Both the position numbers and the translations under genes were made by a program. The notes under the pieces were generated by a model. It searched no databases, was not told where the DNA came from, and saw nothing but the letters and a program-made list of their open reading frames with translations. Positions 18,352 through 27,336 of a DNA stretch of 64,000 nt are shown here, in pieces. This DNA comes from Carnobacterium sp. 17-4. GTDB lineage: Bacteria; Bacillota; Bacilli; Lactobacillales; Carnobacteriaceae. The stretch lies in NCBI RefSeq assembly GCF_000195575.1, contig NC_015391.1, forward strand, positions 1,972,363 to 2,036,362, in the 5' to 3' direction. Positions within the stretch are counted from its first letter, which is position 1. Each line of letters opens with the position of its first letter.

Positions 18352-19482
18352 CTACTCACCTCTCTCCATTTCATGCAAAATGTTGTTAATGATACTTTTG
18401 TGTTCAACAGTTAAATCTTTTTCTTTGTAATGTGCATAGAAATCATCAAAAATATCTTGGACTGATAATTTTTTCAAGTGTTCCTGATGCATAGTTGATG
18501 CGTTTTCTTCACGTTCTTTTCGAGCCGCATACTCCAAGCCCATAGCATTTGGATAACGACGACGCAGTTGATTCATTGCATCCATAACAAAATTTTCATC
18601 CAGCAATTCAAAAAATACATAATCGTCTGAATGTTGTTCCATTAATGTAGCAAAGAAACCTTTGAGGACACGCATATCTCGTTTAGATTCGATGTAGATC
18701 GGTTCAATCTCAACATGATTTTTTTCTAACGTTACTAGGGATACTTGTTTTTTATGCACCGCTTCTGATTTCGAATATTTTAATATTGATCCGCTGTAAC
18801 GAATACGATCGTGCTTTACTTTTTGAGCCTTATGCAAATGACCCAACGCTACATAATCAAAATCTTCAAACAGCTCCACGCTTACGTATTCGGCCGTTCC
18901 AATACTTAACGGTCTTTCTGAATCAGTCGTTTCAGAAGTATCATTGGTTAAATTAATGACATATCCATGTGCTATCAAAACGTTTATTTCTGAAGGATCC
19001 ATTTCTTTTTTGATGGCTTCTATTTGAACCCTTGTAGCGTCTTCTAGACTTTTGATTGACTCGTCTTGCAGCAGCTCTCTAATATAAGCATAGTCTGCAA
19101 AAGGTAGTAAATAAAAGTTAACTCCTTTAAGAGTTACTTTTCTTGTCACCTCTTTGACCGTTCCTTCAATATAGAGCTGGTTGGTTGCTAAAAGATCTGC
19201 TCCATATTCTACTCTTTCATTGCTATCATGGTTGCCTGCTATGACCAAAATAGGAAGATCAACTTCTTGAATCAGTCTTGTTAATACTTTATTAGCTAAG
19301 GCTACTGCTTCTTTTGAAGGCATCGCACGGTCATATAAATCTCCCGCCATAATTAAAGCGTCAACCTGTATTGTTTTTAATTTTTTAATTAATTGATCAA
19401 GAAAATATTCTTGATCTTCTAACATCGACATTTCATTGACAATTTTCCCAATATGCCAGTCTGCTGTATGTAATAATCGCAT
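18352..19482 (-). CDS. sbcD: DNA exonuclease SbcCD subunit D
   Basis: The Mre11-like metallophosphoesterase subunit, 376 residues. Metal-binding motifs appear in order: DWHIG, GDLYDRAMPS, GNHDS, AHGYV and GHLHKAQ. Together with SbcC it forms a Mn-dependent double-strand exonuclease and single-strand endonuclease. AAGGAG precedes the ATG. First gene of a two-gene operon. Confidence 0.96.
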   Translation of the reverse strand: MRLLHTADWHIGKIVNEMSMLEDQEYFLDQLIKKLKTIQVDALIMAGDLYDRAMPSKEAVALANKVLTRLIQEVDLPILVIAGNHDSNERVEYGADLLATNQLYIEGTVKEVTRKVTLKGVNFYLLPFADYAYIRELLQDESIKSLEDATRVQIEAIKKEMDPSEINVLIAHGYVINLTNDTSETTDSERPLSIGTAEYVSVELFEDFDYVALGHLHKAQKVKHDRIRYSGSILKYSKSEAVHKKQVSLVTLEKNHVEIEPIYIESKRDMRVLKGFFATLMEQHSDDYVFFELLDENFVMDAMNQLRRRYPNAMGLEYAARKEREENASTMHQEHLKKLSVQDIFDDFYAHYKEKDLTVEHKSIINNILHEMERGE

Positions 19483-19684
19483 AGGTACTCTCCTTTGTTA
19501 ACATTCCTGTAAAAATTTAGCTTATCTCTTTTTTTAAGGTTCTTCTATCAAGAAGTATACTACGAATATTTCACTGAGAACACCAGCTAATATAACTTAA
19601 CTATTTCTTCTGTTTTTGATGAGCATAAAAGGAGTCAATTATGCTATCATACTAGTAAACAGTAGTAAGGACTGAAACGCAGAT

Positions 19685-20122
19685 ATGAAAAAAAATTTCG
19701 ACTTATATGAACATCTAGCTCAGTATTATGAAACGGATCAGATGGGAATTATTCATCATTCAAATTATATCCGTTGGTTTGAAGAAGCTAGAACCAATCT
19801 ATTAGATCAAATGGGTTTTGGTTACGATCAAATGGAAAAACTCGGAATCATTGTTCCTGTTCTAGAGATTGCATGCCTCTACAAATCAATGGTGCATTAC
19901 AACGACCGTGTTTATATCATACCTAAGATTGAAGCCTTTAACGGTATTCGTTTGACGATCTCTTATCAAATTCTAGATAAAACTACCGGGAAATTGCGGA
20001 CGACCGGGGAGAGCAAACATTGTTTCTTAGACAAGGAAAATCGACCTGTTTCTTTGAAAAAAAAGCATCCGGAACTATATGATTTATTCGATGCCTACTT
20101 AGGTGTTGATTTATCAAAATAG
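19685..20122 (+). CDS. YbgC/4HBT family acyl-CoA thioesterase
   Basis: A single hot-dog protein of 145 residues. The YYETDQMGIIHHSNYIRWFE segment carries the catalytic aspartate and following histidines of the YbgC/4-hydroxybenzoyl-CoA thioesterase group, which hydrolyse acyl-CoA thioesters. The actual substrate is not visible. A rather distant AAGGA provides the ribosome binding site. It is monocistronic and converges on the folate operon at a strong shared terminator. Confidence 0.85.
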   Translation: MKKNFDLYEHLAQYYETDQMGIIHHSNYIRWFEEARTNLLDQMGFGYDQMEKLGIIVPVLEIACLYKSMVHYNDRVYIIPKIEAFNGIRLTISYQILDKTTGKLRTTGESKHCFLDKENRPVSLKKKHPELYDLFDAYLGVDLSK

Positions 20123-20163
20123 TATATGTTGTCAGAAATGCTTAGTATGGATAGCTAACAACA

Positions 20164-20205
20164 AAAAAGCCAAAGAGATTTATTATTTAATCTCTTTGGC
20201 TTTTT
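20164..20205. terminator. Bidirectional terminator between thioesterase and folate operon
   Basis: A 17-base perfect stem (AAAAAGCCAAAGAGATT and its complement) around an eight-base loop, between convergent genes. Confidence 0.92.
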
Positions 20206-20213
20206 ACTATTAT

Positions 20214-20777
20214 TTACTCGGACTTTTCTGTTATGACTTTTTGTACTGGTATATCAAATGGTTCTATTGGAAGAGCTGAAGTCACTTGTTTTGAGTAAAT
20301 AAGTCCTACCGTACGATTGGGGAAGTCTTTCAAAAATCGGTCATAATACCCTCCACCAAAACCAACTCGGTACCCTTTTTCATCAAAAATCAATCCTGGA
20401 ACCAATACTAAATCAATCTCCGTTTTACCTACCTTTTTTGTTTGTGCAGGTTTCGGCTCAATCAGATTATAAAAGCCCTTTTCTAACTGTTCCATGCTCG
20501 TGAAATCATAAAAAATCATTGCTTTATGTTCTGGAACGCACTTTGGAGCACAAACCGTTTTTCCTTCTTCCCAAGCTTTCTTGATGATTCCGAATGTATT
20601 CCATTCAAATCCTTGGGAAAGAGTAACGCCTATTCGCTTGGCTGACTTCCATTCGCTCGACCTAAATAAATTCTCCTCTAGTTTTATTTCAATTGCTGTT
20701 TTTTCTTCAGCAGAAATGCTATTGAGTAAAGTAATCATTTTTTTCCGCAATCCTTGCTTTTCTATTTTTTCTGTCAT
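20214..20777 (-). CDS. 5-formyltetrahydrofolate cyclo-ligase
   Basis: A 187-residue enzyme converting 5-formyl-THF to 5,10-methenyl-THF with ATP. The substrate and ATP motif FGGGYYDRFL is present near residue 135, and LVPGLIFDEKGYRVGFGGG precedes it. It is the third gene of the fhs-fchA operon, 30 bases after fchA, so it would return stored 5-formyl-THF to the same one-carbon pool. AGGAAGAGA precedes the ATG. Confidence 0.93.
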   Translation of the reverse strand: MTEKIEKQGLRKKMITLLNSISAEEKTAIEIKLEENLFRSSEWKSAKRIGVTLSQGFEWNTFGIIKKAWEEGKTVCAPKCVPEHKAMIFYDFTSMEQLEKGFYNLIEPKPAQTKKVGKTEIDLVLVPGLIFDEKGYRVGFGGGYYDRFLKDFPNRTVGLIYSKQVTSALPIEPFDIPVQKVITEKSE

Positions 20778-20807
20778 TATTTTTCTCTTCCTATCCGAGT
20801 ACTTATA

Positions 20808-21440
20808 TTACTTTGCTACTTTATAAGATTGGCTAATCATTTGATAAACATTGCTGGCAATCGTTGACCCTTTTTCAACTAATCGTTCAGCTTCTTGATT
20901 TAAAAGTTGTCTTTTTTGTTTATTTTGCATCTCTGTCGTGTTGATATAGACGCTTAAACTTGCTCCTTCTAAAGCTGCTTTACAAAAAACAATTCCCGTG
21001 CCAGCATCTGCTGTTAGCATGGTATTTCCTATTTCTGCTACTCGTTCAAGCAATTCAATCGCTCTTAACGCCTTTTTCATAATATCAATTGGCACAATTG
21101 TAGCGCCCTCTAAAGCTTCTTCCATTACCTTTTCTTTATACGCGATCTCCGTTGGCGTTTCTTTAGGCAACTTATAAGCTTGTGCTAGAGGGTAAAATGC
21201 ATCTGCATCTTTTTGAATCAACTCTTCTAGCTCCAGCTTGATTTGTTCTAACTCTTCAACAATTTTTTCTACTTCAGTCTGAACGGCTTGATACTTTTTC
21301 TTTCCAATAGTAAAATTCCCAACCATACTACCTAAAGCAGTACCTAATGCAGCTACTAAGGCCGCTGCACCACCTGCTCCAGGTGTGGATTTTTTTGCAG
21401 AAAGTTCGGTTAGAAAATGTTCAATCGTTTGTTCTTTCAT
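20808..21440 (-). CDS. fchA: Cyclodeaminase/cyclohydrolase family protein, probable methenyl-THF cyclohydrolase
   Basis: A 210-residue protein of the FTCD C-terminal domain family (STPGAGGAAALVAALGTALGSMV at the N-terminus). Stand-alone members act as methenyl-THF cyclohydrolase (FchA in clostridia) or formimino-THF cyclodeaminase. Its place between formyl-THF synthetase and 5-formyl-THF cyclo-ligase, with no histidine-degradation gene nearby, favours the cyclohydrolase role. I start at the ATG at 21440, nine bases after AGGAG; an ATG two codons earlier would be only three bases from it. Confidence 0.85.
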   Translation of the reverse strand: MKEQTIEHFLTELSAKKSTPGAGGAAALVAALGTALGSMVGNFTIGKKKYQAVQTEVEKIVEELEQIKLELEELIQKDADAFYPLAQAYKLPKETPTEIAYKEKVMEEALEGATIVPIDIMKKALRAIELLERVAEIGNTMLTADAGTGIVFCKAALEGASLSVYINTTEMQNKQKRQLLNQEAERLVEKGSTIASNVYQMISQSYKVAK

Positions 21441-21475
21441 TGTCATGATCTCCTTTCTTTAATAGTTAAAGAAAA

Positions 21476-23152
21476 TTAAAATAATCCAATGATTCTTCCA
21501 TCCGCTAACACATCAATCGACTCTGCTGCCGGTACTTTTGGCAATCCTGGCATCGTCATAATATCACCCGTTAATACAACTATAAATCCCGCTCCAGCAG
21601 AAACTTTTACTTTTTTTATGGTCACTGTAAAATCTTCCGGTCGGCCTAGTTTATTTTTATCATCTGAGAAAGAATATTGTGTCTTTGCCATACAGATAGG
21701 TAGGTTCCCGAATCCAAGAGCTTCTAGACGAGTAATTTCTTTTTTTACTCCAGGAGCTAATGCAATTCCTTCACCCCCATATACTTTTTGAACCACTTTA
21801 GTCATTTTATCTACCAACGAATCCTCTAACTCATAAGCATACGTTAACGTACTTTTTTGTTCCGCCAAAATAACAACTGCTCTAGCTAGATCTTGTCCCC
21901 CATTACCGCCATTTTCCCAAACATCTGATAAAACAACATGTACCCCAAGTTCTTCACACTTTTCTTTCACTAATGCTAATTCTTCAGCGGTATCCGTTGG
22001 AAATTTATTGATGGCTACAACAGTTGGCATACCAAAAACGGTTTGCATATTTTCAATGTGCTTCATTAAATTAGGCAATCCTTTTTCAAGAGCTACCACA
22101 TTCTCTTCTTTTAATTCTTTTTTAGCCATTCCTCCATGCATTTTCAATGCTCTTACCGTTGCTACGACTACAACCGCAGAAGGTTCCAAACCTGATAAAC
22201 GGCATTTAATATCCATGAATTTTTCAGCACCTAGATCAGCACCAAATCCAGCTTCAGTGACAACATAATCTGCATATTTTAAAGCTAATTTCGTTGCTTT
22301 GATGCTGTTACATCCATGAGCGATATTGGCAAATGGTCCTCCATGAATAAACGCCGGTGTATGTTCCAATGTTTGAACCAAATTCGGTTTTAATGCTTCT
22401 TTTAATAAGGCTGCCATTGCTCCATGTGCTTTCAAATCTCCTGCAGTAACCGGTTGCCCAGCTACACTGTAGCCTACAATAATTCTTTTTAACTTTCCTT
22501 TCATTTCTTCCATATTCATTGATAAACATAAGATAGCCATAATTTCTGAAGCTACTGTAATATCAAATCCATCTTCGCGTGGAACACCATTCGTTTTACC
22601 ATTTAATCCATCCACGATAAACCGCAATTGGCGATCATTCATATCTACCACACGTTTCCATGTAATATTTCGTGTATCAATCGCTAGTGCATTTCCGTGA
22701 TGAATATGATTATCCAGCATAGCAGCTAATAAATTATTGGCTGCACTGATGGCATGGAAATCCCCTGTGAAATGCAAGTTTAAATCTTCCATTGGTACTA
22801 CTTGAGCGTATCCGCCTCCTGCTGCGCCTCCTTTCATGCCAAAAACAGGTCCTAAAGACGGTTCTCTAAGCGCTATTGCAGCTTTTTTGCCTATTTTTTG
22901 AAGCCCATCTCCTAATCCAACTACTGTTGTTGTCTTGCCTTCTCCAGCTGGAGTTGGCGTAATAGCCGTTACAAGGATCAACTTACCATCTTTTTTAGTC
23001 TCTAAATCCGTTAACTCTAGTTCATTGATTTTAGCTTTATACTTTCCATACTGTTCAATCGCATTATCATTGATTCCTAATTTCTTAGCAATTTCTACTA
23101 TTGGTTTCATTGTCGTTTCTTGTGCAATCGTGACATCTGTTTTAAATTTCAT
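21476..23152 (-). CDS. fhs: Formate--tetrahydrofolate ligase
   Basis: A 558-residue enzyme making 10-formyl-THF from formate, ATP and THF. The ATP-binding loop [10 protein letters not shown] is at 66-75, and [22 protein letters not shown] follows. It is the first gene of the operon fhs-fchA-5-formyl-THF cyclo-ligase (spacings 35 and 30 bases). The ATG at 23152 has GGAGGG upstream; the longer frame above it has none. In fermenters with pyruvate formate-lyase this gives a route from formate to purine one-carbon units. Confidence 0.96.
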   Translation of the reverse strand: MKFKTDVTIAQETTMKPIVEIAKKLGINDNAIEQYGKYKAKINELELTDLETKKDGKLILVTAITPTPAGEGKTTTVVGLGDGLQKIGKKAAIALREPSLGPVFGMKGGAAGGGYAQVVPMEDLNLHFTGDFHAISAANNLLAAMLDNHIHHGNALAIDTRNITWKRVVDMNDRQLRFIVDGLNGKTNGVPREDGFDITVASEIMAILCLSMNMEEMKGKLKRIIVGYSVAGQPVTAGDLKAHGAMAALLKEALKPNLVQTLEHTPAFIHGGPFANIAHGCNSIKATKLALKYADYVVTEAGFGADLGAEKFMDIKCRLSGLEPSAVVVVATVRALKMHGGMAKKELKEENVVALEKGLPNLMKHIENMQTVFGMPTVVAINKFPTDTAEELALVKEKCEELGVHVVLSDVWENGGNGGQDLARAVVILAEQKSTLTYAYELEDSLVDKMTKVVQKVYGGEGIALAPGVKKEITRLEALGFGNLPICMAKTQYSFSDDKNKLGRPEDFTVTIKKVKVSAGAGFIVVLTGDIMTMPGLPKVPAAESIDVLADGRIIGLF

Positions 23153-23276
23153 ATGTATCCCTCCAGCTAGTTCTAAACTCATTATCTTATCCTTATATTA
23201 CCATTTTTCTTAACGATTTCCTTCTAGAATTGTTTAATCAATTCATAGATTTTTTCTTTTTATTTCTTAATAAAAG

Positions 23277-23314
23277 AAAAAACGCTTAGCTTATGTTAAG
23301 CTAGACGTTTTTTT
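23277..23314 (-). terminator. Terminator of the symporter gene
   Basis: Imperfect stem AACGcTTAGCTTA against TAAGCTAgACGTT, followed on the minus strand by a T-run, just after the symporter stop codon. Confidence 0.8.
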
Positions 23315-23327
23315 CCTATCCATATCC

Positions 23328-24527
23328 TTACTCATTCTTTTTTAAGATGTGCTTAAAGTAAATTTTATCTATGATAACTGCAATAGCATTATCCCCTGAA
23401 ACATTTGCTGCAGTTCCAAAACTATCTTGCGTTAAATACAATGTTATCAAGAGATTTCCCAATACACCAGTAGGATCTATACCAACCATAGTCATAAAAG
23501 GTAAAGCACTCATAATTGCTCCACCGGGTGCTCCAGGCGCTGCTACCATAGCTATACCCAACATCGCAATAAATCCTGCCATCATGCCTAATTGCACCGG
23601 CATATTGTACATTAATAAAACAGCTGTTACACAAGAAATAACTGTAACAATACTTCCCAACAAATGAATCGTAGCACATAATGGGATGACAAATTCACGA
23701 ATTTGTGCCGATACACCATTCTTTTTAGCTACTTCTAAATTCACCGGAATAGTTGCTGCCGAGGACTGTGTTCCAATTGCTGTTATATAACCTGGAATTT
23801 GATTTTTAATTAATATTAATGGATTTTTCTTTGTATAAAGTCCTGCAATCACAAAGAAGAGTGACACAAGGATAAGTTGTAAGCTAATCACAATTACAAA
23901 TACTTTCCAAAAAACTGAAAGGATCGAAAATACACTTCCTGTATAACTCAAATTTACAAAATTACCAAATATAAAAATTGGCAGTCCCGGAATAATTAGT
24001 GAATTAAGTATTTTACTGATAATCAAACTAAATTCACTAAAAAAGTTATACATAGTATCTCCTTTGCCTTGTCCTCTTAACCAAGAGATACAAATCCCAA
24101 TCATAAAAGAAAAAACAATGGCAGAAGTAACATCCATAATAGGCTCTATAGGAATCGAAAATAGTGGTGCAAGGCTGGCTTTTTCACCAATACCTTCAGC
24201 ACTTAATCCACTATCAATAAATAATGGAAAAACATTCACAGCTATAAAATATGCGATAAAACCAGCAATCAATGTTGAAGAGTAGGCAATCAATGTGGTG
24301 ATTCCCAAAAGCTTTCCTGCCCCTTGTGTAAGATCCGCAATACCCACTACCACAAAACCAATGATCATCAATGGGATAATAAAACTTAATAAACTACTGA
24401 ATAGAGCAGAAATTGTAACCGGTATTTGAATAATGAAATCCGGCAAAAAAGCCAATTGTCCAAAAATAATACCTAAAATAATTGCTATTAGCAATTTTGT
24501 TACTAATCCTAATTTGATCCTTTTCAT
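23328..24527 (-). CDS. Dicarboxylate/amino acid:cation symporter (SLC1/DAACS family)
   Basis: A 399-residue polytopic membrane transporter of the GltP/GltT/SstT fold. The re-entrant hairpin motif reads GTQSSAATIPVNLEVAKKNGV, and the C-terminal substrate-binding helix NVSGDNAIAVIIDKI has the family's conserved Asn and Asp. Likely substrates are glutamate, aspartate, serine or a dicarboxylate. I cannot choose between them. It is monocistronic; AAGGAG precedes the ATG. Confidence 0.88.
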   Translation of the reverse strand: MKRIKLGLVTKLLIAIILGIIFGQLAFLPDFIIQIPVTISALFSSLLSFIIPLMIIGFVVVGIADLTQGAGKLLGITTLIAYSSTLIAGFIAYFIAVNVFPLFIDSGLSAEGIGEKASLAPLFSIPIEPIMDVTSAIVFSFMIGICISWLRGQGKGDTMYNFFSEFSLIISKILNSLIIPGLPIFIFGNFVNLSYTGSVFSILSVFWKVFVIVISLQLILVSLFFVIAGLYTKKNPLILIKNQIPGYITAIGTQSSAATIPVNLEVAKKNGVSAQIREFVIPLCATIHLLGSIVTVISCVTAVLLMYNMPVQLGMMAGFIAMLGIAMVAAPGAPGGAIMSALPFMTMVGIDPTGVLGNLLITLYLTQDSFGTAANVSGDNAIAVIIDKIYFKHILKKNE

Positions 24528-24682
24528 CTTTTATTCACTCCTTTTATAAACAAAAAAAGAATTTACTTTTTATCGATAAATTCTTCCTTCACTATCCTAA
24601 CATATTTTTTTATTTCTAACCATTTTTTAATTAAAAAAATTTTCATTTAAAATAGAATTAGTCCTCTTACTTATTAAAGTAT

Positions 24683-24729
24683 AAAAAAACAGCTGGTATA
24701 AACTCGGCATACTACCGATATATACCAGC
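24683..24729 (-). terminator. Terminator of the TetR-controlled ABC operon
   Basis: GCTGGTATA pairs with TATACCAGC, with inner TCGG/CCGA pairing. On the minus strand the stem is followed by TGTTTTTTT. Confidence 0.85.
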
Positions 24730-24763
24730 CAATGGCTATTTTATTAATGATTAGTTTACTGTT

Positions 24764-25447
24764 TTATACAGTTTTCTCTTCTTTGAGTACACCATCTTCA
24801 ATACGATAAACACGATCACAGTATTTCAACATGCGTTCATCATGGGTAACCATAATAGCGGCTTTATTCCGAGATTTCACTTCTTTTGCAATCAATTGCA
24901 CAACTTCATGAGCACGTGCAGTATCTAGATTAGCTGTGGGTTCATCTGCTAAAATAACATCTGGATCATTCATAAAAGAACGCGCAATTGCCACTCGCTG
25001 CCTTTCACCGCCAGATAACTTGTCTGGAAATTTTCCGAATTTATTGTCTAATCCTAAATCTGCTAAGAGTTCTCTTGCTATTTTTTTCATATCTTCAGTA
25101 ATGGAACCCTTCATTTTTACGACCACCAATAATTGATCTAGTACAGTCAAATAAGGAATCAAGTTTGATGTTTGCAGTATAAAACCAATTTGTTCCAAAC
25201 GAACTTGTGCTAACTCTTTTTCATTCAAAGAGGATATTGCTCTATCTTTAATAAATACTTCTCCTTCAGAAGGCTTCAATAAAGCTCCTGCAATTGCTAA
25301 AAAGGTACTCTTTCCTGAACCAGATGGTCCAATAATAGCTACAAATTCTCCTTTATCCACAGTCATTGAAACTTGATTCAAAGCAATTGTTTCACTTTCA
25401 CTATCTTGATAACGTTTTGTTACATTTTTCAATTGAATACCAGTCAT
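24764..25447 (-). CDS. ABC transporter ATPase, HrtA/MacB-type
   Basis: A 227-residue ATPase with Walker [10 protein letters not shown], signature [14 protein letters not shown], Walker [13 protein letters not shown] and H-loop TH. These belong to the MacB/LolD group that partners FtsX-type permeases. Its start overlaps the permease stop (TAATG), so the two are coupled. With the TetR gene upstream the arrangement resembles the hrtBA heme exporters of Lactococcus and Enterococcus, whose regulators are TetR-family. The substrate is inferred, not shown. A second, similar pair lies at 41.6-43.4 kb. Confidence 0.85.
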   Translation of the reverse strand: MTGIQLKNVTKRYQDSESETIALNQVSMTVDKGEFVAIIGPSGSGKSTFLAIAGALLKPSEGEVFIKDRAISSLNEKELAQVRLEQIGFILQTSNLIPYLTVLDQLLVVVKMKGSITEDMKKIARELLADLGLDNKFGKFPDKLSGGERQRVAIARSFMNDPDVILADEPTANLDTARAHEVVQLIAKEVKSRNKAAIMVTHDERMLKYCDRVYRIEDGVLKEEKTV

Positions 25448-26571
25448 TATTCCAACCTCCCTAATGCTGTTAACGGATCAATTTTTGAAATTTTGATTAC
25501 AGAAAACAGCGAACTTAAGACACTTATCGCTAGTAAAACGATACTATAAATAATAACCATAGGGAGTTTCAAGTTAAACGGCATTCCCTCTGGTAATACT
25601 GCAGCAGTAAGGTATGTCAAACCAATTCCTACTAAAATACTGACAGCTGATAAAACGAAAACTTGTGAGATAACTGTTTTAATAACAAATCCGTTGCTTG
25701 CTCCAATGGCTTTTAGCACACCGAATTGTTGCGTTTTTTGATTGGTTAAAACATAAAAGAACACACCAATAATAAAAGCTGAAATAATAATTAAAAACCA
25801 AAGCATCATCATGATTGTGCCGTTTTCAGCTGTATATCCAGGAACTGCATTTACAGCTTCATCTTTTGTCCCTATTTCAATCCCATCAATTGTTTCATTT
25901 ATTGCTTCAACGTCTACATTCGTTCCTTGAAGTAAAATTCCATTAACTGGATTTTCTATACCATTATCTGAACCAGGTGCAGCGTACTTAATAGCACGAA
26001 ATTTATCTAATTGTGCAAAAATAACCGGCTGATGATTTAAAGTTTCATTTTGAACAAAACCGATAATCTCCACTTCTTCATTAGATCCATTGATTGCTAG
26101 CGTATCACCTAATGAAAAACCGTCTTCTTTCAGCGACTCATCCACAATTACACCATTCAAATTGCTGTTTATTAGTGATTTTCCAGAACTGACAGACGGC
26201 TCCATAAATGATCCGGGCTGAATACCCGCTATAAGGACATCCGTTTTTGTTGCATTCTCTTCATCACTGGCAGCAGAACGTATTGAAGCCGAGACCGTTC
26301 CCATTGAAGCGACAGCTTCAACCCCTTTTTCGTCTAGCAATTGTTCCTCCAAATCTTCAGAAAGAATTGACTTAGAAAAGCTAAAATCCGTTTCCTTTTC
26401 AAAAACAACGTAATCTGCTTCCGAATATTTTAACGTCGAAGTTGCTAAATCAGATAATCCCGTTCCAAGACCAGATAATACAAACACAAGCCACGAAATA
26501 AATACTATAATTAACCCAATCATAATAAATCTTCCTTTGGAGTGCTTTAGTTCCTTCAGTGCTAAAAACAT
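25447..26571 (-). CDS. ABC transporter FtsX-family permease, HrtB-like
   Basis: A 374-residue permease with one N-terminal membrane segment, a large extracellular domain (residues about 40-245) and three C-terminal segments, the FtsX/HrtB topology. The last segments contain FGVLKAIGASNGFVIKTV, typical of the family. HrtB-type permeases of Gram-positive bacteria extrude heme, but related pairs export peptides or other amphiphiles. It is transcribed from a promoter overlapping the tetR stop codon, under a strong palindrome. Confidence 0.83.
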   Translation of the reverse strand: MFLALKELKHSKGRFIMIGLIIVFISWLVFVLSGLGTGLSDLATSTLKYSEADYVVFEKETDFSFSKSILSEDLEEQLLDEKGVEAVASMGTVSASIRSAASDEENATKTDVLIAGIQPGSFMEPSVSSGKSLINSNLNGVIVDESLKEDGFSLGDTLAINGSNEEVEIIGFVQNETLNHQPVIFAQLDKFRAIKYAAPGSDNGIENPVNGILLQGTNVDVEAINETIDGIEIGTKDEAVNAVPGYTAENGTIMMMLWFLIIISAFIIGVFFYVLTNQKTQQFGVLKAIGASNGFVIKTVISQVFVLSAVSILVGIGLTYLTAAVLPEGMPFNLKLPMVIIYSIVLLAISVLSSLFSVIKISKIDPLTALGRLE

Positions 26572-26603
26572 TTATCCTACCCCATTTCTTTAAGTACTTA
26601 TCT

Positions 26604-26650
26604 TTACAAATAGTAGTATACAACAAAGTTACACTTGTGTCACTTTGGAA
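26604..26650 (-). promoter_or_regulatory. HrtB-like operon promoter with overlapping 24-base palindromic operator
   Basis: On the minus strand -35 GTGACA and -10 TATACT are 17 bases apart. A palindrome covers the -35: arms CAAAGTTACAC (26624-26634) and GTGTCACTTTG (26637-26647), separated by TT, match at 10 of 11 positions. It also covers the stop codon of the upstream TetR gene. This is most simply the TetR protein's operator. Confidence 0.72.
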
Positions 26651-27221
26651 TATCAAAAATACCATTTTTAATGATCATCTTAATAAAATAAGCTCTTTCT
26701 TTGGAACTTAAATTAGAATGATCAGGTATATTAATACTATGAAAAATAATACCAACAATTAAACTATCGGGGATTTCTTTTTTTATATAACCATTTGTTT
26801 TACCAGTCTGAATAAATTGTTGAATATAATTAAAGAAATGTCCATGGACCTCTCCAGAAATAAGTTCTTTTTGCTTTTGTTTTTCAGTACTGATGACCAT
26901 TTTGTCATGTGGAAGAGCATTTGAAATCAAATGTACTTCTCGATACTTAAAAATCAACTCGAATAATTGATCAAATTGGTCTGTAAAGTCCAAAGACAAG
27001 TTTATTTGATGAAACTCTTCCATCATTTGTTTCATCTGTCCTACTAAGTAATCACTAATAAGTTCATCTTTATTCGTATAGTATTTATAGATAGCCGCTC
27101 TTGAAACTTTTAATGATTTGGCCAGCAAACTAAATGAAAATTTTTCATAACCTTCTTTTATCAAAAGATTATGTGTCTGCAAATAAATATCATCTGTTGA
27201 AAATTTCTTTTCTCTTGCCAC
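26640..27221 (-). CDS. TetR family transcriptional regulator of the HrtBA-like transporter
   Basis: A 193-residue regulator with an N-terminal TetR helix-turn-helix (FSFSLLAKSLKVSRAAIYKY, about residues 30-50) and a helical ligand domain without recognisable ligand residues. I start at the GTG at 27221, eight bases after AAGGAG; an earlier GTG touches the ribosome binding site. It is the first gene before the permease and ATPase. The overlapping operator supports direct control of the transporter. By analogy with HrtR/FhtR the ligand might be heme, but I see no proof. Confidence 0.85.
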   Translation of the reverse strand: MAREKKFSTDDIYLQTHNLLIKEGYEKFSFSLLAKSLKVSRAAIYKYYTNKDELISDYLVGQMKQMMEEFHQINLSLDFTDQFDQLFELIFKYREVHLISNALPHDKMVISTEKQKQKELISGEVHGHFFNYIQQFIQTGKTNGYIKKEIPDSLIVGIIFHSINIPDHSNLSSKERAYFIKMIIKNGIFDIPK

Positions 27222-27250
27222 CAAAATCACTCCTTATTTTTTCTTTGCTA

Positions 27251-27290
27251 CTGTAGATTATAGCATGTTTTATTTCTCTACAAAGCAAAA
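27251..27290 (-). promoter_or_regulatory. Promoter of the TetR regulator gene
   Basis: On the minus strand TGCTATAAT gives an extended consensus -10 (27257-27262), about 35 bases before the start codon. A TTTGTA about 16 bases upstream is a weak -35. No copy of the downstream palindrome is present here, so strong autoregulation from this site is not evident. Confidence 0.5.
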
Positions 27291-27326
27291 AACAAGGGTC
27301 TGAAGTTTCTGTTCTTCAAAACCTTG
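27286..27326 (-). terminator. Terminator of pepC
   Basis: On the minus strand CAAGGttttGAAG pairs with CTTCagaCCTTG and is followed by TTTTTT, just after the pepC stop codon. Confidence 0.75.
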
Positions 27327-27336
27327 CTCTTTATTT

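Noticed and set aside
18351..18407. Longer start for sbcC overlapping sbcD.
   Set aside because: No ribosome binding site is seen, and the ATG one base after the sbcD stop starts exactly at the conserved MRPLKL segment.
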